DNA from: Candidatus Methanomethylophilaceae archaeon
GTDB lineage: Archaea; Thermoplasmatota; Thermoplasmata; Methanomassiliicoccales; Methanomethylophilaceae
Assembly (NCBI GenBank): GCA_017395275.1
Contig: JAFPVN010000130.1
Span: 1 to 10,068 of the forward strand
Direction of reading: 5' to 3'
DNA length: 10,068 bases
Below are positions 6,120 to 10,068 of this stretch, in pieces (within the stretch, counting starts at the first letter, position 1; each line of letters opens with the position of its first letter). The notes under the pieces are model-generated. The model searched no databases. It had not been told where the DNA came from and saw only the letters and a program-made list of their open reading frames with translations. The position numbers and the translations under genes were made by a program.

Positions 6120-6868
6120 TGGCAGTCAAAGGACAGAGGCCCCACGCACTGACCGACGTGCCGTTCCACTACTGCCCAGGATGCACCCACGGTATCGTCC
6201 ACAGGCTCGTTGCCGAAGTGATCGACGAACTGGGATGCGAGGGCAAGACGGTCGGAGTGGCATCCGTCGGATGTTCGGTGTTCACATACAACTACTTCAA
6301 CTGCGACATGGTGCAGGCGCCCCACGGACGCGCACCCGCGGTCGCGACGGGAGTCAAGAGGGCAAGGCCCGACAACGTCGTCTTCACCTACCAGGGAGAC
6401 GGCGACCTCGCCGCCATCGGAGCGGGAGAGACCGTCCACGCCGCGGCAAGGGGAGAGAACATCGTTGCGATCTTCATCAACAACGCCATCTACGGAATGA
6501 CCGGAGGACAGATGGCCCCCACCACCCTGCCGGGACAGGTCACGCAGACCACGCCCTACGGAAGGGACGTCAAGACCGCAGGCAACCCCATCAGGGTGTG
6601 CGAGATGCTCTCGTCGCTGGACGGCGTGGCTCTGGCACAGCGTGTCACCGTCGACTGCGTGAAGAACGTCAAGCAGGCCAAGGCGGCGATCAAGAAGGCC
6701 TTCCAGTACCAGATGGAGGGCCGCGGATACTGCATCATCGAAGTGGTCTCCACCTGCCCGACCAACTGGGGTCTCGCTCCCCAGGACGCCGTCAAGTGGC
6801 TCCGCGAGAACATGCTCCCGTACTACCCGCTGGGAGTCTACAAGGACATCGGGGAGGCGAAGGAATGA
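6119..6868 (+). CDS. 2-oxoacid:ferredoxin oxidoreductase beta subunit (TPP- and Fe-S-binding, KorB/VorA type)
   Basis: This 249-residue catalytic subunit binds thiamine diphosphate through GDGD (93-96) followed by NN (121-122), the classic GDG-x(n)-NN motif. CPGC (Cys19, Cys22), Cys52 in VGCS and Cys213 in STCPTNW are the expected ligands of the internal [4Fe-4S] cluster. With the alpha subunit it forms the active site that decarboxylates 2-oxoacids, or runs in reverse from acyl-CoA. A GTG at 6116 is also in frame, but the ATG at 6119 is preferred: GGAGGTG at 6105-6111 is seven bases from it, against four from the GTG. The start shares one base with the alpha-subunit stop (TGATG), which implies coupled translation. 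The length is slightly below that of 2-oxoglutarate-type beta subunits. Confidence 0.93.
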   Translation: MAVKGQRPHALTDVPFHYCPGCTHGIVHRLVAEVIDELGCEGKTVGVASVGCSVFTYNYFNCDMVQAPHGRAPAVATGVKRARPDNVVFTYQGDGDLAAIGAGETVHAAARGENIVAIFINNAIYGMTGGQMAPTTLPGQVTQTTPYGRDVKTAGNPIRVCEMLSSLDGVALAQRVTVDCVKNVKQAKAAIKKAFQYQMEGRGYCIIEVVSTCPTNWGLAPQDAVKWLRENMLPYYPLGVYKDIGEAKE

Positions 6869-7401
6869 GCTCCCTCAACATCCTGCTGGCAGGCTTCGGC
6901 GGACAGGGTATCCTGTTCACCGGCAAGGTCATGGCGTACGCCGGACTGATGGAGGGCAAGGAGGTCTCGTGGCTCCCCTCGTACGGGCCGGAGATGCGCG
7001 GAGGTACCGCCAACTGCTCCGTCTGCATATCCGACGAGAAGATCGGATCGCCCCTCGTGGTGACCCCTGACGTGCTGGTGGCCATGAACCTCCCCTCGCT
7101 GGAGAAGTTCGAGGACGCGGTCGTCCCCGGAGGAATCATCATCCTCGACAGCACGATCATCTCCAAGAAGGTCTCGCGCACCGATGTGAAGGTCATCTAT
7201 CTCGACGCATCCAAGATCGCCGAGGACAACGGCCTCAAGGGAGCGGCAAACATGGTCATCCTCGGAAGGCTGTTCAAGGAGACCGCGTTCTGTTCCCCCG
7301 AGAACCTGGATAAGGGTCTCCAGAAGACCATCCCCGCCAAGAAGATGGCGCTGCTGGACAACAACAGGAAGGCCATCTCCCTCGGGGAGAAGAGCGCGTA
7401 A
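6865..7401 (+). CDS. 2-oxoacid:ferredoxin oxidoreductase gamma subunit (KorC/VorC type)
   Basis: This 178-residue gamma subunit has the family's N-terminal GFGGQG (10-15) and SYGPEMRGGTANC (39-51) motifs. In crystal structures of related enzymes this domain contributes to CoA binding and assembly of the complex. The start overlaps the beta-subunit stop as ATGA, and GGGGAGG at 6851-6857 lies seven bases upstream, so the position is well fixed. The open frame extends far upstream as an arginine-rich antisense-like shadow inside the beta gene, which is not part of the protein. It completes a delta-alpha-beta-gamma set with no missing subunit. Confidence 0.93.
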   Translation: MSSLNILLAGFGGQGILFTGKVMAYAGLMEGKEVSWLPSYGPEMRGGTANCSVCISDEKIGSPLVVTPDVLVAMNLPSLEKFEDAVVPGGIIILDSTIISKKVSRTDVKVIYLDASKIAEDNGLKGAANMVILGRLFKETAFCSPENLDKGLQKTIPAKKMALLDNNRKAISLGEKSA

Positions 7402-7403
7402 AC

Positions 7404-7437
7404 GGGGTGCCTCCGGGCCCCCATTCCATTCATTTTT
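7404..7437 (+). terminator. Weak hairpin plus T-rich stretch after the oxidoreductase operon
   Basis: GGGG (7404-7407) can pair with the C-run at 7418-7422, and a T-rich segment with five consecutive T residues follows, ending just before the transporter gene. It may end or attenuate the oxidoreductase transcript, leaving some read-through into the transporter. The stem is short and interrupted, so support is low. Confidence 0.22.
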
Positions 7438-7449
7438 CAGAGGCGGGAG

Positions 7450-8835
7450 ATGGAGCAGTCCGCGTTCACGAAAGCTGAGAAGCACTCCGTCCTCGCGGCG
7501 GCCTGCACGGCCATCTTCATCAACCCCCTTGTGGGGTCGATGCTCAATCTGGCACTTACGGCCATAGGCGACGATCTCGGATGCAGCACCCATCAGCTCG
7601 GGTGGCTGTCGAGCGTCTATTTCATCGCTTCCGTGATGGCCATGATGCCCGCGGCGAAGCTGTCGGACATCTACGGCAAGAAGCGCATATTCGTCATCGG
7701 TATCATCATAGCGGTGGCGGGACTGATCCTGTCGTCCACCAGCGGGGACATCTACACCCTGTACTTCTACAGGGCCTTCACTGGGTTCGGCACTGCCATG
7801 ATCTCCTGCAACAGCGTGTCGATGATATCCGACGTGTACACGAGGCACGAGCGCGGGATGGCCCTCAGCCTGAACACCGCCTGCGTGTACATCGGGGGAT
7901 CCATCGGCCCCACCCTGGGAGGCGTCATAACGGAGTTCCTGGGATGGAGGGCGCTGTTCATAGTCATGATACCGCTGCTGGTGGTCTCGCTGCTGTTCAT
8001 CAGCAGGTTCAGGCACAACATAAAATCCACTCCCGACAGCACCTTCGACGGGAAGGGAGCGGTGCTGTACATGACCGGGGTGCTGGTCACCATGATCGGT
8101 GTGCTCTCGCTGCCGGAGCTCTATGCTTTCGCATTGATCGGCGTCGGACTCTCGGTGATGGTCGGATTCATACTCATGGAGAGGAGGGCGGAGCGTCCGC
8201 TGATGAAGCTGGACCTGTTCCGCAACCTGAGGTTCTCCAAATCGCTCACGGCGCTGTTCCTGAACTACGCCTCGTCCTGGAGCGTGTCGTTCTTCCTCTC
8301 CCTCTACTTCCAGAGCATAGGCGCCATGACGCCCAGCGAGGCGGGGATGGTGCTCATGATACAGCCCCTCTTCCAGGTCATACTGACGCTGTCGGTCGGG
8401 AGGTTCATCGATTCCATAGACTACCGCATCCTGCCGACGGTGGGGATGGGCATACTGTGCGTGTCCCTGGGCATGATGATGTTCATCGGTACGGAGCCCA
8501 ACCTGCCGTACGCATGTGTGTGTCTGGCACTTGCGGGTATAGGCTTCGGTCTGTTCTCTTCGCCCAATACCACGGCCACGATGTCGTACGTGCATCCGTC
8601 GGAGTACAACGAGGCATCCGGTCTGATAAGCACCATGAGGCAGACCGGCATGATGGTCTCCATGGCCACCGCGACCTGTCTGATCGCCGTGTACATGGGA
8701 AGCACCGCCAGCCTGACCGAGGAGAACTACGACGTGTTCGTCCGCATCATGAGGTACACGTGGGCCATATGCATCGGGTACAACGTGGTCGGTATGATCT
8801 TCTCATGGTTCAGGGGGAAGGCGGAAGAGGATTGA
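7450..8835 (+). CDS. MFS transporter, DHA2 (EmrB/QacA-like) family
   Basis: This 461-residue integral membrane protein of the major facilitator superfamily probably has 14 transmembrane helices, as in DHA2 proton antiporters. Motif A KLSDIYGKKR (70-79) lies in the loop between helices 2 and 3, and motif C-like VYIGGSIGPTLGG (146-158) marks an antiporter fold. YFQSIGAMTPSEAG (286-299) and the SSPNTTATMSYVHPSEYNEASG region (about 370-391) are also DHA2-typical. GAGGCGG around 7438-7446 is the likely ribosome binding site. It lies 48 bases after the oxidoreductase gamma gene on the same strand and may share its transcript. Most characterised relatives expel drugs or other toxic organics. Export of an organic acid or a related metabolite would fit the neighbours, but that is a guess. 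Its 3' end overlaps the converging gene by 26 bases. Confidence 0.9.
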   Translation: MEQSAFTKAEKHSVLAAACTAIFINPLVGSMLNLALTAIGDDLGCSTHQLGWLSSVYFIASVMAMMPAAKLSDIYGKKRIFVIGIIIAVAGLILSSTSGDIYTLYFYRAFTGFGTAMISCNSVSMISDVYTRHERGMALSLNTACVYIGGSIGPTLGGVITEFLGWRALFIVMIPLLVVSLLFISRFRHNIKSTPDSTFDGKGAVLYMTGVLVTMIGVLSLPELYAFALIGVGLSVMVGFILMERRAERPLMKLDLFRNLRFSKSLTALFLNYASSWSVSFFLSLYFQSIGAMTPSEAGMVLMIQPLFQVILTLSVGRFIDSIDYRILPTVGMGILCVSLGMMMFIGTEPNLPYACVCLALAGIGFGLFSSPNTTATMSYVHPSEYNEASGLISTMRQTGMMVSMATATCLIAVYMGSTASLTEENYDVFVRIMRYTWAICIGYNVVGMIFSWFRGKAEED

Positions 8836-10068
8836 TTCGTTCGGTGAACGGATCGCCGAACATCCCGCTGAGTTCGCTGTCGTCCACGATCTGTTCGTTC
8901 TCGGGGAAGAGGAACGCCGCCGCGAATAACGGATAGTGCTCTATGCCGTCCTCGTCGGTGAGGATGTTGCCCTTCTCGAAGATCACCCTGCGGGAGACGT
9001 TGGGATCGTTCAGTGTCTTACGGAGTGAAGGGTAGTCACGCTCCGCACCGGTCTTCACCTCTATGCAGACCAGACCATCACAGTCTATGACCGAATCGAT
9101 CTCCATCTTGTCCGTACCGCTGGTACGGCGGTAGTACGAGAGGCCGTATCCGCATTTGAACAGGCATCCCGCTACGGCATTCTCGGTCACCGCTCCGAAA
9201 TCGTAGGATGTGTCGCCGGTAAGCAGTGCCGTTCTCGATTCTGCACTCATCATGTTCATCAGCAGCCCGCAGTCGGACATATAGACCTTGAAGACGCCCT
9301 TCTCGGTGAATTTGTTCAGAGGCATTCTCAGTGCCGACAGGGATTTTGAGAATACGCCGTATCCCGAATGCTTTATCCACAGGAGGTTCTCGCTGTATTT
9401 CTCGGCCGAGCTGCGGGAACCGCCGTTGTCGATGCGGGAGTACATGAAGCGCTTGTTGGTGTCGGAGAGCTGATACGGGATGGAATCGAAGCACTCCTGG
9501 GTCTTTATCGCATCGGAACCGGAGTTGTAGCGGTTGATATCGTTGATGCATGTGGATCTGATACCGTCCAGGACATGGTGTGCACTGTTGACGCCGTCTT
9601 TGACGAATGCGTCTACGGCAGCCGGCATGCCCCCCACGACGGAGTATGCGGCGAATCTTCTCCCGAACACCTCCAGTTCCGTGTCGGTGAGCGTGTTACC
9701 CGACCTGATTTTGTCCCTGACGGTATCGATGCTCTTCTGTCTCATGCCTGTTGCCAGGAGGAATTCCTCGAAATCCATGGGGTGCATCATGACGGACTCC
9801 TCCGAACCGACGGGAAGCAGATAGGGATTCGGATCCTTCTTGTACTTGCCGAGCCGGGCATCGGACACGCCCAGCATCGAGCCGGTAGCCAGCACATCAT
9901 AGCGCCCGTCTTCCGTGAAGAGTTTCAGTTTAGATCTCGCCTTGGCCGATTCCTGGATCTCATCTATGATGATCAGGGATTCCTTTGGTTTGATGTCGAT
10001 ACCTTTGTAGAGCGATGCGGCATCCACGATGGAGTCTACCGATACGTTATCCTCCATTATTTTTCTGG
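8810..10068 (-). CDS. AAA_14/DUF4143 family ATPase (N-terminus beyond window edge)
   Basis: The reading frame stays open through the right edge. A Met at 10055-10057 exists, but the Walker A expected in this family is missing after it, so the real start is probably outside. Counting from that Met, visible parts are Walker B SLIIIDEIQ (27-35), the sensor-like LATGS (56-60), GGMPAAV (142-148) and, in the DUF4143 part, EIDSVI...CIEVKTG (319-337), a PD-(D/E)XK nuclease-like signature. COG1373 proteins of this kind are very common, often in many copies, in Methanomassiliicoccales and other gut archaea. Their function is unknown. Roles in defence or nucleic-acid handling are proposed only by analogy. 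In sampled lines GC content is about 50%, against about 60% or more in the oxidoreductase genes, which fits horizontal spread. The stop lies inside the 3' end of the transporter gene. Confidence 0.88.
   Translation of the reverse strand, partial: RKIMEDNVSVDSIVDAASLYKGIDIKPKESLIIIDEIQESAKARSKLKLFTEDGRYDVLATGSMLGVSDARLGKYKKDPNPYLLPVGSEESVMMHPMDFEEFLLATGMRQKSIDTVRDKIRSGNTLTDTELEVFGRRFAAYSVVGGMPAAVDAFVKDGVNSAHHVLDGIRSTCINDINRYNSGSDAIKTQECFDSIPYQLSDTNKRFMYSRIDNGGSRSSAEKYSENLLWIKHSGYGVFSKSLSALRMPLNKFTEKGVFKVYMSDCGLLMNMMSAESRTALLTGDTSYDFGAVTENAVAGCLFKCGYGLSYYRRTSGTDKMEIDSVIDCDGLVCIEVKTGAERDYPSLRKTLNDPNVSRRVIFEKGNILTDEDGIEHYPLFAAAFLFPENEQIVDDSELSGMFGDPFTERINPLPPSP

Noticed and set aside
6838..8595. 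585-residue minus-strand open frame opposite the gamma subunit and transporter
   Set aside because: The predicted protein is His/Arg/Glu/Gln-rich without motifs, and the opposite strand encodes a well-conserved oxidoreductase subunit and an MFS protein.
7581..8936. 451-residue plus-strand frame overlapping the transporter
   Set aside because: It lies in another frame of the MFS gene, is rich in Arg/His and has no domain; the transporter frame carries motifs A and C.
1..10068. CRISPR array, tRNA/rRNA genes or insertion sequences
   Set aside because: No regularly spaced repeats, cloverleaf-like sequence, transposase motifs or terminal inverted repeats were seen in reading the window. The only large repeat is the synthetase paralog pair.

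Overview
The window looks archaeal. Short TATA-like boxes sit about 25 bases before start codons, two divergent genes look leaderless, ribosome binding sites in the main operon match GGAGGTG, and a four-subunit 2-oxoacid:ferredoxin oxidoreductase and an AAA_14/DUF4143 ATPase are present. GC-rich coding sequence and this gene content suggest a gut- or rumen-type methanogen of the Methanomassiliicoccales (Thermoplasmata). That placement is an inference, since no rRNA or methanogenesis gene lies in the window.

Layout, left half (minus strand): positions 4066 to 1 hold a cupin-containing XRE regulator, a medium-chain-type AMP-forming acyl-CoA synthetase joined to it by an ATGA overlap, and a second, paralogous synthetase that runs off the left edge. 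The two synthetases are separated by a 275-base gap (1558-1832). It holds a terminator-like hairpin, a GC-rich dyad, two near-identical TACGAA-N-TTCGTA palindromes and a TATA element for the second synthetase.

Layout, right half (plus strand): a divergent promoter region (4067-4173) leads into a P-loop ATPase. It is followed by a compact operon for the delta (ferredoxin), alpha (VorB-type), beta (TPP) and gamma subunits of a 2-oxoacid:ferredoxin oxidoreductase, then a DHA2-type MFS transporter. The transporter overlaps, tail to tail, an AAA_14/DUF4143 ATPase whose N-terminus lies beyond the right edge.

How the genes may work together: the synthetases would turn free carboxylic acids into acyl-CoAs, and the oxidoreductase interconverts acyl-CoA + CO2 + reduced ferredoxin with 2-oxoacids. 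One reading is assimilation of exogenous branched-chain fatty acids into branched-chain amino acids by reductive carboxylation. The other is the reverse, oxidative direction. The regulator probably senses a small ligand through its cupin domain. The reactions follow from family membership. The physiological link is inferred from proximity.
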